This document shows, piece after piece, positions 12,924 through 24,900 of a stretch of DNA of 64,000 nt (the first letter of the stretch is position 1; every line of letters starts with the position of its first letter). The translations under genes and the position numbers were made by a program. A model generated the notes under the pieces. The model did not search any database. It saw only the letters and a program-made list of their open reading frames with translations, and was not told the DNA's origin. The DNA is taken from contig NC_053045.1 in the NCBI RefSeq assembly GCF_003473485.1, forward strand, positions 42,512,494-42,576,493, given 5' to 3'. This DNA is from Medicago truncatula (Eukaryota; Streptophyta; Magnoliopsida; Fabales; Fabaceae).

Positions 12924-13770
12924 TAGGGCTGGACAAGATTCTGACAAACCGGCCCAAACTGCCCGAACCGCATGGCCGAACCGCATCGGTCGGGTTAACC
13001 GGTTAAACCGGGTTGAACGGGTTCGAAATCATGGGTTTATTTGGTTAGCAGTGGTTCGGTTCGGGTGGGCAGATTCAGCCCAACGAAAACCGTAGCCGTC
13101 CGATTCACACAGCTTCAATATGGATGAAAACCCATTTCTAAATAAGGCCCATCATATATAACCATAAGTTAAAGGGAAGCTGAAGAAAACCTAATTCATT
13201 TCACTAAAACAACACAGCCGCACAGCTGCTTCTTTTGAAATTGAAAACTTTGTTTCTCTCCTCAATCCATTCATTTGTCTCGTTTTCCAGAAATCATCAT
13301 CCCTTTAATTTTTCAATAAAATCATCACTTCTAACCTTCAAATAGCAAACAAAATTGTAAACAAAACTATTAATTCTGCTAACTCAGTATGGTGTGTTCT
13401 TGCCCCTTCCTTTTTGCTGAACCATGCTTCATCTTCTCTCCCAAACATTATTTCCTACGTGGTTTCACCACACAATCCAAGCAATACTGAACAAAACAAT
13501 GAATCTCAACCATTTATAAGTGAACATTTGCATTCAAATCTGTTAAGTTTTTTATGTTAACTTTCTGGATCTGTAAGGTTTTTGTATCGATTTTTTACTC
13601 CCAAACCCGATACTAACCACCTGTCAAACCGTCGAACCCGCCAAACCGAAACTGCCGTAACCGAAGACTCAAAACGGATGGGAACGGTTGGTAGTGTTTC
13701 AACCGTCGGTTGATTCGGTTTCGGATTTTGAGCCCGAATTCCGACCGAAACCGGCCGATGTCCAACCCTA
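12924..13770. mobile_element. Second non-autonomous hAT-type transposon, 847 bp
   Basis: Inverted termini TAGGGCTGGACA (left) and TGTCCAACCCTA (right). A perfect 8-bp direct duplication, AATTCAAA, lies at 12916-12923 and 13771-13778. The subterminal regions are rich in AACCGG / CCGGTT / CGGTTCGG motifs, giving a local GC rise unlike the surroundings. The central part (about 13140-13330) resembles a gene leader (AAACCTAATTCATTTCACT followed by C/T-rich sequence) and may be what remains of the transposase 5' end or captured host sequence. No transposase frame remains. Its TIR differs from that of the element at 403-1605, so it is a different family. Confidence 0.85.
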
Positions 13771-13778
13771 AATTCAAA

Positions 13779-15193
13779 CACTGCATAAGAGAAATAAGAG
13801 AATGATCAATGATTATAAAAATATGTCTTATTAGTAGTAAACCCTAGACCAAAATTGATACTCGAAGTTGATGAAACTCGAACAAGAAAATGGTTGAACT
13901 CGTAATAAAATGTATGGTGTATTTGCAAACACTTCACTGCTAGTCATCTTCTAAGTATAATAGCTCAATATAATGTGTATATTTCTCAAAGTGCAAGCAT
14001 CCTTTTAGAAATAAAGTTTCATGAGAATTAAAGTAAATTTTGTTTAGGCCGTTGAATCATTCTTGACGTGATTCACGGGTTAGTGTCTGATCATGCAGTG
14101 CTAGAGTGTGCTGCTAGTGCAATTTTGTAGTGCGTTCCACTGGAGTAGAATCCATTACGAATTGGGCTTGGTCAAATATGGAACAGTATCTTAGTTATTT
14201 TAATTTTATGTATTTTCTATTTTTTTTTTCATGAACATTCATCTAAACAATAGCATAAATGATAAATGAAATGGGATACAGAGCGTAGTCCTTTTTTTAA
14301 AAATGTTTTTTATATCAGGATAGTCCTTATCTTGTTATGTTACTTGCAAATTTTCTAGATTATATTTTTTAAACAGTTCTTTATACGATGTCGGCAACTG
14401 TATCCTAAAATATAAAAAAAATATAAAAAAAACCTCTATTTATCTCCCAAAAGAACTCTCCATTTATTAAATTATTTTATGGATGCACACATGTACTGGA
14501 TTTTTTATATTTTTATAAAGTGATCTTTCTTTTTAAATTGAATTCAATGTAAAAGAAAAGAAATTCAATATGAATCGTATTATCAAAATTAAATTATTTA
14601 GTGAGATTATTATAAAATGATAAAAATATTTAAAAAAAAGTATCGGAATGTATTAATGTAATAAAAAAAAGTATTTTATACCTCCACTTGTGTGTGTGAG
14701 TTTATAATGGCTTTGCCATTTCGTCTATCTAAAAAAAAAAAAAAGAATGACAGAAAGTTTATCTTGCTTGCAAATGAATATATGATACTTCAAGCTACTT
14801 ATGATGACGTAGAGTGATTTGGTAGTTATCCTTTGTGCTCCACCAACGCCATCCAGCTGCAGATTGTGATAAAGAATTCCATTACGGATAAAAAGGTTTC
14901 TATTGGATCATAAAAGCTTCCATAATGAAAATTTCATCACACGTCGTGCTATATTTACTGTAACTAACTAATGACCATATCAAACTCACCTGTTTTCATG
15001 AGTGCTTTGACGATGATGGATGCAGGTCAAGTTGATGCTCTAAGACTTTGTAAAGAGATGGGGAATCACCTCTTTCTATTGACACCTAGAGACACTTTGT
15101 GCATGTGTTTAGTTTTGCAGAAAAAATGTTATGAATGAATTGATTTTAAATTTAAATACGTTTATATAAAAATGAGTTAAACAATAAATTTTA
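13779..15193. other. Intergenic, AT-rich
   Basis: No gene or clear repeat was found apart from homopolymer tracts. Confidence 0.5.
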
Positions 15194-15503
15194 AGTTTAA
15201 TAGCAGTTTTCCCCCTCTAACATTTACGAAATTACAATTTTAGTCCCTTAAGAAGAAAAAAACTACAAAACGCCCCCTAAGTTTTGTAACTGTAGTAATT
15301 TTAGCCCCGAGACCAATTTTTGGTAAAAAAAATAACACGTGGCACTTCACTTTGGGTGTCACGTCAGCATTGACCGAGTCGAAATTGACATTGGGGGCCA
15401 AAACTGCCACATATGCAAAACTTAGACTGATTTTGTAGATTTTTCTTAGAGGACTAAAATCGCGACTTCGAAAAAGTTAGAGGGTTAAAATTATTATTAA
15501 GCC
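15194..15503. mobile_element. MITE with long inverted repeats (about 310 bp)
   Basis: The left arm (TTTAATAGCAGTTTT, then CCCCCTCTAAC, later TTTTAGTCCCTTAAGAA) is mirrored by the reverse complement of the right arm (TAATAATAATTTTAACCCTC.., TTTTAGTCCTCTAAGAA). The arms cover about 60 bp each with substitutions. The centre contains CACGTGGCAC and CACGTCAGC. A matching target-site duplication could not be fixed, so the superfamily (probably MULE-like) is an inference. Confidence 0.6.
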
Positions 15504-15859
15504 TTAATTTTATTATATAAACCATGTTAAACTAAAAAACTACAAGTTCTTGCATCAAAACTAAATATATCAAAATCAATTCTACACAATAACAATTAAA
15601 TATGTCAAAATCAACTCTCCAAATGTGAAAGCACACATAGGCATCAAGCTAATTGACAAGAATCTATCGCTAAATATATATCTAAACTAAACCAAACTTT
15701 TTTGAAAAGATATTGTTAAAATGAATGCTCCCACCACTATATGATAAGATATGGCCTGATGCATTAAATTGGTAAACACCGTAGCCACAACCTCGCCTTA
15801 CTTCTTCAAAGAAATCATATACTAATTCCTTTTTAATTATCACATTTACATAACCTTAA

Positions 15860-16346
15860 AGGTCTGTTTGGTTGGGGGCTTGTGGACAGAAGGGAGATGA
15901 GGGAATATTTTAAAATTTATGTGTTTGATTTCATTGTTAGGAGGGAAGGGGAGTAAAGGTCATCCTATACCCACTTTTTCTTCCCCTAAAATTGGGGAGA
16001 TTTGAGCGGGAAGGGAGGTGAGTTATTACAATTTTAATTAAATCGACATGGTTATCCTCATATTTATTCAATAATGTCAAAATTATCCTAATTTAAAATT
16101 TAAGGTTAGGTTAAACTCCTTCTTTCTTGCGTTTGTTTTCTTGTTAAGGTGAATTCTTTTCTTCTTGTATGCTTTTTATTACATTAGAGCTTTGTCACAT
16201 CGAAAATTATCATGATAAGTTTTATAAAAATATATTTTATTTTCTCTTTATATTTGACCTCATAGTAGAATTTCATCTAACTTCACCGATGCCCCTCTCC
16301 AAACAGATTCTAGTTGTCACGAAAAAATAACTTCTTAAACACACCC
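15860..16346. mobile_element. Possible Tourist/PIF-like element
   Basis: The left end AGGTCTGTTTGGTTGG and the right end CTTCTTAAACACACCC are loosely complementary, and TAA occurs at both borders (15857-15859 and 16347-16349), which would fit a 3-bp Harbinger-type duplication. The TIR match is weak, so this is tentative. Confidence 0.3.
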
Positions 16347-16349
16347 TAA

Positions 16350-17779
16350 TTAAGTTGGTAACATTATTAGAGACTAGTGGCTCAATACTAAGTAAATTAG
16401 AAGAATGAATTGGAACAAAAAGCTAAACCTAATTCACTGCAACTGCTTGGAGTTTCAGTGTTTGTTAATGTTGGTCGGCATTGTATAAAAGACCGACTAT
16501 CCTCAACATCATATCATATGATAAATATGTGTATAGCTTAGTTTATTACACAACTCACTACTACTGGCTTGGAGGCATGCATCTTTATTCTTTTTCAGTA
16601 GATGGATCCAACTAATCTGTAGTTTTGAGACATTCAATTGTTAAGTACTGCAAGAGGTTTTCATTGATTTCATGAGAGAATCCAATTTGATAAGAGGAAA
16701 TCATTCCTATTATATTCTTTACCTTATCCTCACAATCCTCTGCTTAACTGGCATTAGTGTGCCTTTTATCTTTCTCACACACTCAACATTATGGTCATTG
16801 ACTTCCACATATCTATTTTTAGGTACAGTTATATCCATAAAGTATATTTTCCACTTAAAGTTATTATTTTTTTTGTTTCCTTCTAAGATTCTCAATGCTT
16901 TGGTATCATGGCTGATTTGATTCTCATTCAAAACCCACTATAGAGCTACTTTTGGCATCATTATAGAAACGCAAATCCTAGTGAACCTTTGTACGGAACA
17001 ACTAACTTTGGACCTTTCTTATGGCCACCTAATTGGTTAATTCATCTCACCTTACATATACAATCCAATGTAAGGTCTAAAATGTTTTGGGGGGTTAGTT
17101 AAGTTCTTATGAATCACTAATATTTTACCAAATATGTTATCCTTACAAGGACAATGTTTCTTCATATCACTTTTACATCTCAGATAAATCATAGTGAAGA
17201 TGTGGGCGGAATTTAAACAATTCTATCAAAAAGGCATTCCATTGAAATTTACATGGATATCAACAAGTGATGAGGATCTTATTTCCAATTTAATAGTAAG
17301 ATCCACTTGGTGAATCTCTTAAGTTATAGTTCCTAATGATAAAAGGTATATTAAAAAGAGTATGTTACTAGCTTTTCTTTAATTAAAAAATTTGGTAGAA
17401 CTAAGTGAAATCAATTAGTAAAAAAGTATATGTATCTTCTTTCCTCAGGATATCAAACTAATTTTTTTATACATAGAAATCAAGATAGGTAGATGGAGTT
17501 CACAACATTCGCACACCCTTCACACCAACCACATGAACAAAACCCTAATGGTAGAAGATCAAATTAATAATATATATGCATAATACATGTCATATTAAAA
17601 ATAATTTTGAAGGCAAATTTAAGCTAGCTACTAATATTTCACCCTTACACAAACAGTACGAACAGGACATCAAGGCTATATCACAGAGGAAATAAGGACT
17701 AGAAGCATTGGATTTACATCAATTGCGTTGACCATGACATAAATGATTTCTGAAAGTAGCAATGGTTAAGCCACAAATG
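16350..17779. other. Intergenic, no gene seen
   Basis: The open frame at 16672-16920 is a run of hydrophobic residues without family features. The remainder is AT-rich and unremarkable. Confidence 0.45.
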
Positions 17780-19335
17780 TAAAACAAAATTGTTGCGAAT
17801 TCGGATTCAAAATCACACCAATATAAACTATGATGTGTGGAGCAAAGGAAAGTAGTAACCAATATCAAAATGAACACAAACAATAATCAACAATAACAAC
17901 ACCTAGATCTAATCTAAGAATCAAAGTGAAAAGCACAAAACCACAAGCAAAAGATAAAAGGAGAGAAGAGAGGAACAAACACACCAAAGATTGTTGACCC
18001 AGTTCGATCCAACTTAACCTAATCTGGGGGAGAGATTGATCTCTCCAATCCACTATCAATGAGTTCTTACAAAGAGATACAATTGGGTTACAAGAAATTA
18101 GCTTCAACAAGTTCACAAAGAACAACCCTAATTTCTACCTATTTTCCCAATCTCACCAATGAACAAGACACTCAATGATTTTCACTCACCCAAGATGTTT
18201 TCAATGTTTCCCAACCCAAGAGAACTCTAATCAAAGACCCTCAACCCTAAAGCTACCTCCTTTGATTTCCCAAGTTTCTCTCTGTTCCAGCTCTCCTTCA
18301 AAATCTGCAAAGAACACATATATAGTAGTCTTCAGCTGTCAAAATCGTGTCACGTTTTCCCAAATCGTGACACGTTTGGTGCGTACGACCCAAGGTACAA
18401 CCAACCTTATCCTGAAAACTTGTCCAGCAAGCCGAAAATCGTGTCACGTTTTCCCAAAATCGTGTCACGATGCAAAACATGCTTTCGGCGTTGGAAAATC
18501 GTGACACGCTTGCTAAATCGTGTCACGATTCTGTTCATCCCCAACTTCACAAATTTGAAGGCAAAAACAACATTCTCCACCTTAACTTCAAATTGATGAT
18601 GATGCCACTTTAACCATCAACCACCAATTTCCTTTTTCTTTTCCCTTGCATCCAACTACACCAAGTAGCTCCATAAGTCTACACCAAACCCTCTTCAACC
18701 ACGGAATGTCTCCCGCTTCCTTGAAGATCACCTTGCATCCAATCACCCTTGGTCTTTTAGGTAATCACACAAGCCAGACCATACAGTCTTCAAACCCCGG
18801 AATGCCTTCCGTCCTCATGAAGAATTCACATGCTCACAACTAGAGCATAGCACCCAAGGCCTTCATAGTTGTATCATTCTCGGTGTCACCAACTCCACCT
18901 CAAGTTGAGCTTATACCTCAACTTCCAAATGCGTACATACACTATGTCTTCACCTTGCAACTCCACCTCAAAGGTTGATCACGAGTACTCTTCACACCAC
19001 CTCTCCAGACTAACCAATGAGTATTCTTCACACCACCTCTCCAGGCTGATGTTGAGTGTTTAACGTCTCTCTAGACGAACACCACTCTACAAGGCATCAA
19101 TACCAAGGTGAGAAACCCCACCTTCATCATCCTCCCAACAACTCACCACCAAAGCACCCGCATCCTCATACTCCTCAAACACAACTTGCGCGGAGTTTTT
19201 TATTTTGAAGGGACAACTTGCGCGGAGTTCTCATTGTCCTCCGGACAATCCCTCTTGAAGTGACCAAACTTGTGACACTTATACTTATCCTTGTTACCGC
19301 TCTTTGAGCTTCCTCGGTTATGATAACCGGTGCAC
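17780..19335 (-). mobile_element. Decayed copia-type LTR retroelement fragment
   Basis: Read on the minus strand, 19280-19247 encodes a gag zinc-knuckle relic (KCHKFGHFKRDC; the first Cys of the CCHC pattern has become Lys). It is followed by acidic sequence broken by a stop and a frameshift. A 17-bp phrase, ACAACTTGCGCGGAGTT, is duplicated at about 19181-19227 and helps destroy the frame. At the other end, 17870-18110 resembles LTR or LTR-adjacent sequence (AACTGGGTCAACAATCTTTG on the minus strand). No polymerase domain and no second LTR are present. The borders are approximate. Confidence 0.6.
18343..18527. repeat. Six copies of AATCGTG(T/A)CACG
   Basis: Copies start near 18343, 18363, 18437, 18458, 18497 and 18516. 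Each contains CGTGNCACG, a perfect interrupted palindrome, and most are preceded by AAA. They lie inside the decayed retroelement, close to its LTR-like part. They may be a promoter or enhancer array of the element, or simple amplification; sequence alone does not decide. Confidence 0.7.
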
Positions 19336-19731
19336 TGGAGTATTGGTTAAAGAAACTAAAAAATGATGTTTTATTAAATTCAAAAAAGACATTTTTTTAC
19401 TTTTGATAAATTGACTACACAATTTTCAATGCAATTGTTTTATTAACCAATGCCTCTATTTTCATGTGTAATCGTTGTAGCTGAGTTGACAATGTAATCG
19501 CAAATTAACAAAAGGTAGATATCTCTTATTTATTGGGATTAAAAGATTCATTACAAACTTAGAAGTTCTAACAAAATATTCCTTCAGTAAAAAAAGATAA
19601 AAATCCTTCGACCTTAGTGTACCAAACGAAGTATTTTTTTTTTTTTTTTTTTTTTGTTGATAATTTTGCTGGTATGGTTTGATGGATGGACTCTTCATTA
19701 TTACAAACCTTAACTCATGCACACAGTTGTT

Positions 19732-20085
19732 CTATCTCCTCCCATGTCCTCCGGTGGCCGTTACTTTGAAGTGATGGTGTGCATCTGGGCCTCCTGGACT
19801 CACCCGAAGGGGTTTAAAGTACCGGTTTCTTGTTGCATTGCTCTCTCTGAAGCCAATGCTGAAGGAGACCTTAGCACTTGTTTTCAATATTTTATGATCT
19901 ATCTTTGCCAAGCTTCTTCCTTTTGATCCTGAATAAAGGTAGTGTTTGACAGTACCAAGGAAGAGACTAGAAGTGGCAGGGAAATGAAAAGAAAATGGAC
20001 CGTGATTCCTCAGCGGCCGAGTCTCGGAAACGGAGAATGAAAGCAACAGGAGCAAAGTAAAGAGACAAAAACTTAACCTTGCCAT
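19732..20085 (-). CDS. CLE-family signalling peptide precursor, 117 aa (CLE domain RVSPGGPDAHHH)
   Basis: A single-exon precursor of 117 residues. The signal peptide is about residues 1-21 (MARLSFCLFTLLLLLSFSVS). A basic, Ser-rich variable region follows, and the CLE motif RVSPGGPDAHHH is at residues 94-105 (bases 19806-19771). A 12-residue C-terminal tail (FKVTATGGHGRR) follows the motif and would have to be trimmed off. The motif differs from that of the CLE gene at 11079-11309 only by Val for Leu at position 2. This mirrors the difference between Arabidopsis CLE1-4 (Leu) and CLE5/6 (Val). Both genes are on the minus strand. A TATA-like TTATATATAT is at 20158-20167, about 73 bp upstream. 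The receptor and the tissue of action cannot be inferred. Confidence 0.93.
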   Translation of the reverse strand: MARLSFCLFTLLLLLSFSVSETRPLRNHGPFSFHFPATSSLFLGTVKHYLYSGSKGRSLAKIDHKILKTSAKVSFSIGFRESNATRNRYFKPLRVSPGGPDAHHHFKVTATGGHGRR

Positions 20086-20157
20086 TTTAATTTCCTTCCC
20101 ACCTTAGATTTTGAAGAATGCTAGTTACCTTGATATGTTCAAAGCAAGGAAGGTACG

Positions 20158-20167
20158 ATATATATAA
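20158..20167 (-). promoter_or_regulatory. TATA box of the second CLE gene
   Basis: TTATATATAT on the minus strand, about 73 bp upstream of the ATG at 20085; spacing and sequence fit a core promoter. Confidence 0.55.
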
Positions 20168-21967
20168 GCATCATGGTTATTCATAATTTTTTGCTATAGT
20201 GATCCAAGTGGAAGTCCAAGGACATCAAAACATTTGTCTGAGTATGTATCGCAATTTGCTTTTGTATCTTAATGAGCACTTCCAACTAATCGCCAAAAGC
20301 ACATAAGCTTTTTATCGTCCTTATTATACGTTAAATATAAATACACACGAATCTCTGTTTGGACGTATGTTAAAAAGATAAACCTTGGATTTATATGTAG
20401 AGACAAAATTGATGTATTCGATCCTCAACCACATCATTCACCTCCCTAGTGCTAATTGTTGCCTACTGAGTGTGTTGCTGTGTCGTATACGGAAAAGAAA
20501 AAAAAAAATTAAAAAGGCTAGTCTGACAGAAACGAGTATCCCCATTTTTCACTCGTGTCGGCCTTCCGACCTTTGAAGTTTGAAGAGTCAATTGTCAAAC
20601 TTATGTTGGAGTTAACTAACATGCATAGTTGCTTACTAAACCGTTCAAATTATATATTTCGAGTGGTATTTAACGTGGGAAATGGATTTGATGCTGTAAT
20701 AAGCAACACAGTTTTGATCTCAGCCATTCCTACTGTTTTAACTCTATCAGTTCAAAAGAAAAAGTTAAGGAGTGGATGCATACATAGGCCCAAAAAATTA
20801 TTTGAATTCTGTTTCACCCCCTATTGTATATTCTTGCTACATATTGAAGATTGCACGTTTGATTGGCTTTAGTGGCCATAAGCGTGTATTCCTTACTCTC
20901 ACGCTACAGTTGATTATATTAAATTTTGCTACAAGAAAAATTAGGTTTCATTTTCCACTCGCTTTACAAAAGATAGCATGAAATACTAATATTCAAGCAT
21001 ACAAAATGCTTTCAAAATGACTAAAATATATTTTCAAGTATCCTCTGACGGAATTATTTTCGTCTAATAATCCATGTCTTGTGGTCAGCATCTAGTTTAT
21101 AATATGACTGAGGAACAAAGACATTAGAAAGAAAAAGAGGACTTAGTGTGACTAGAAGAAGCAGCTGTTTTTTAAAGGATGGTTGACGCAGTGTTGTTTA
21201 GCTAAGCAAGGAACGTAGACAGCAGAAGGCCTTGCTGAAAACACAACAGAAGGATTCGTTATTGAAATTGTTATCACAGTAATAATATCAAAAGTTAACT
21301 TGCTAATAACTCAGACCGTGAATGTGGATCAAAAAAAAAAAAAAAAAACAGACCGTGAATAGGATGGATATAGGAACAAACAAACAGGAGCCTCCCTCTG
21401 TTTCTCGGAACTTCATAGTTTGGAATTATTTTCTATATCAAATTATTTCATAATCAACAAATTGTAGCAACAATCTGTTTTAACAGAAAGAAATTACTAG
21501 AATCTTGCTTCCTTTCCAGTAATTGGATTGACCTTAGTGGTGTTCTTTTAATTTGGCTACTAATTGTACAATAGAGTTCAAATTTTAGCTCTGCACATAT
21601 AAACCGTCATTTCTACCTCACTATTGATTCTCAAGATCAAATATCCGATACTGGAATCTTCCTAGACATGCAAAATCTATTACGAAACCTTTTTTTTCTT
21701 CAACAACGTCAAAATGGACTTGTGGCATGCATCACAATAGACCTTCAAACAAACTTGAAACCTCAATAGACCAAAGAGATAACAATTTTTTACAGTTTTT
21801 CATCTTAAGGAAATGACAAATGTTTCTCAAGTCCAGACAACACAGAAGGAGTAACCATACAAATTTTATATGAATGTACTCGGTCCTTAAATTCAAATGG
21901 TGACTAAAACCCAACAAATAGGTGCAGAACAGGCTACATACCTTTGAATGTAACGATTTATTGCAGT
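20168..21967. other. Intergenic between the second CLE promoter and the At4g18490-like gene 3' end
   Basis: No gene supported. The open frames at 20555-20981 have no features. An A-run lies at 21332-21349. Confidence 0.5.
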
Positions 21968-24900
21968 TCAAGCTTGAATCTCCTTAGACATCATTTGAGA
22001 AGCAAATTTCTGAACCTTCCGGATGTTTAAAAATGTTAAGGAAATAACCAGCTGTAATACCTACAAATAGGGTAGGAGGATATGACTGAAAAGAAGAATG
22101 GAAGGATATTTTCTCTTCATAGATGGGATGATTAAGCATCAGCAAGTTATTGTCATTGACAACGGCTCTCACTAATAACTCTTTTGCTTCCTCATGCCTT
22201 TTTTTCAGCATGTTACAGATCTGCAAGTAATCACATTTAAAAAGAAATCAACAAGGTGCAGTTTTCTTTTTCTTTTTATTATAACGGATTCATGGATGGA
22301 AAAGAGAATACGTCACCATCAAGTATTATTGAAAAAACTCAAATTTAAAATCAATGCAAGTGCATAAAATTGCCATATCATTAAGCGATGATATTTTGGT
22401 TTGATTGTACAAACAGTTAAATCAATCACAAGTTCTGTGAATTAAGGAACTAGAAATCGGGTTGTAAAAGGAGATACAAGTATCCTTCCTTGCATGCTTC
22501 TTGATCAGTCTCAGGTCAGCACAGACATTTGTCTAAGTAACATGCTTCCTCCCAAATTCTAAAACGAGATACTACACATTATATTATTCAGAAGACACAA
22601 AAGCTAATATTTTATTTTTACGCACTGGTTTGAATTTTATGATACTCGTGAAATTCAGTTTCAAAATGTCTTATACAGTGATACTGATTAAAATAAAATT
22701 CATTGTTACTAAAATTTTGAGTATTGGGTTATTTTAGTGGAAATGACAACATTTGAAAAGTAAAATGTAATTTTAGCTATCAGCTCACTTAACTTGCTGA
22801 ATTCTATCAAACTGAGGTAATAACTCCTCGCTTAACTTACTAAATTTCACTTAGCTCGCAGCACACACTAGGTTATAATAAGGTAGAATAACTCCGCATA
22901 TCCTATATCCCTTATCCGAGCCATCAAGCATATCCTTGTTATTTTTCACTAGACTTTGAATCCAGTAAATTGAATAATTTTTATTAGTAAACTTATGAGT
23001 TATGGTATAGTCTATAGATGACAAAAATGTTTAGATAACTCACATTTTCAAGTTCTTTCATATATGCTTCAGCCTTTTCAACATTACTGTTATCTTCCAT
23101 GAGTACAGAATCAGGTATTTCCACTTCTGTTACTTTAATCTCTGATGGACTTTCAAGTCCAGACGTTGAATGATACGCGAAGTCGCTGGACTTTCTCTCT
23201 ACCTGATTTTCACATATAAGTGAATTTGACTAATATATATATGTGAACAAGAAGAAAGAAAACTAGTACTAACAAGTAACAATTATCACATTTAAAATAT
23301 ACAGCCCCAAGTCTCCTTGCATTTTTCTGTAATCATCAAAATATAAGACAACAGAACAAATAAAATAATGCCAACATTTGTTAACTTACCTGTTCAACTT
23401 TTTCTGAAGATTCTTTAGGTTCAGCATTTCTGGAGTTGTTAAGAACTATGTTACTCGGACGAACCAATAAAAGAAAGAACAGATGATCTATGCAACAAAA
23501 AAGAAATCAATTTGTTCTGCAGGACCTGCTTCCAATTGGAGATTGAGATAGGCGCTTTAGGGGCCTCAAGGATGTTAAATCTGCTTCAGAAACCTGCAAA
23601 ATAGAGTCTTATAGGTGTTCTTAGAAATTCTTTAGGATGATTCTTTCCTGTATAGGAAGGTGCTTAGGCTTTGGTTGGATGCACAAAGAAAGTGAAAGGA
23701 AAGATTGTCTAAGGAACGAAAGAGAGTAGATATAGTAGTGATATAGTAGTGAAGTTCTACAACGTTCTTACTTTTTTTTATCTTTTCTTCCGTGGATAAA
23801 AATAATTATTCCGGTCATGCAGTTGAGTGTGGGCCAAGGGGAATATTTAAGAACCAAAAGTATACAGTAGGAGATATTAAATGAAGAAATTTGCAGCTAT
23901 GACATTAAGGGAGTAAAAAGGAGCAAAGACATAGGTTATGTCCATCAAATTATTTAGTGATGATTTCTTCCATCAATTGTTCAAAAGGAAAAGAGTCGTA
24001 TCAAAACCTCAATATTCTTCCTCTTCAAGAACGTGGCTGAAGGCCTTTGATTGTCACCACCGCCAGTCAGATGATCACTCTTAGATACTGCAATAGTCTG
24101 TATCTCTTTCCTTTGTTCAGAACTTGCCAATGATTTTGCCTCTTTTTGGTGTAAAGACGTTGCTAAAACTGAGTTAGCCCCAATGTTCCTGAGATAGCAA
24201 AAGACGTCATTCAAAATCCCCACAAGAGTTTAAAAAGAACAACAAACTCGGTACAGACCTTGAAGTCTTTAAGCTAGAAAAAGCAGGTGTGATCTTGCAA
24301 GATTTAAAAGAAGAAAGTTTATTTCCTTCTATGGAAGTGATCTTTGATTTCTGAAAGGACTCTTTGCCAGAAGCTTCAGGTTGAGAATTTACAGATATCT
24401 GGGTAGTAATTTTAGCTGTCTTCTCTGTTAAGCTGCAAGGATTGACTTGAGAACTGAAAAATTTCACAGAAATAAAATCAATAAGTGATCACAATGAAGA
24501 CCCTAGAAATGATATATGTCATAAAGTTCACAATATCAAATAAACATGTTTAAATTATTTCTATCATATTGTGTAAAAGAAAATTTCTAAAAATATCAAA
24601 ATTGTAAACCACATAAACAGGAGACTACGGGAATGAGATCCAAATGTGTAAACATGCATCATTATTCAAATTAGTCCATGAACTAACTCATTTTAATCTT
24701 CCCGTTCAACTAATTTATCTCCATTAATCCATGGCATCAAACATATGACCTCTTTGCATTGTCAAAATCATTCAAATGGAATTCATTTTTTTGGGTATAT
24801 CTACTGTGACATAATAAATTGCTAGCTATGAAGATGTCATTTCAACAACTTGAATTTCTACTATTTTGCCACAAAAGTAACTTGTCCGTAATTGTCGCCT

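Noticed and set aside
13557..13781. Minus-strand 74-codon frame rich in RFDRW/VSVWRV
   Set aside because: It is generated by the CGGTT/AACCG repeats of the hAT-type element end.
22069..22078. A GT donor (TTTGTAG|GTATTAC) as the start of a normal GT-AG last intron of the same gene
   Set aside because: With the only nearby AG acceptor it leads to an unrelated tail and stop, whereas the AT-AC choice restores the expected C-terminus and has a perfect U12 branch motif.
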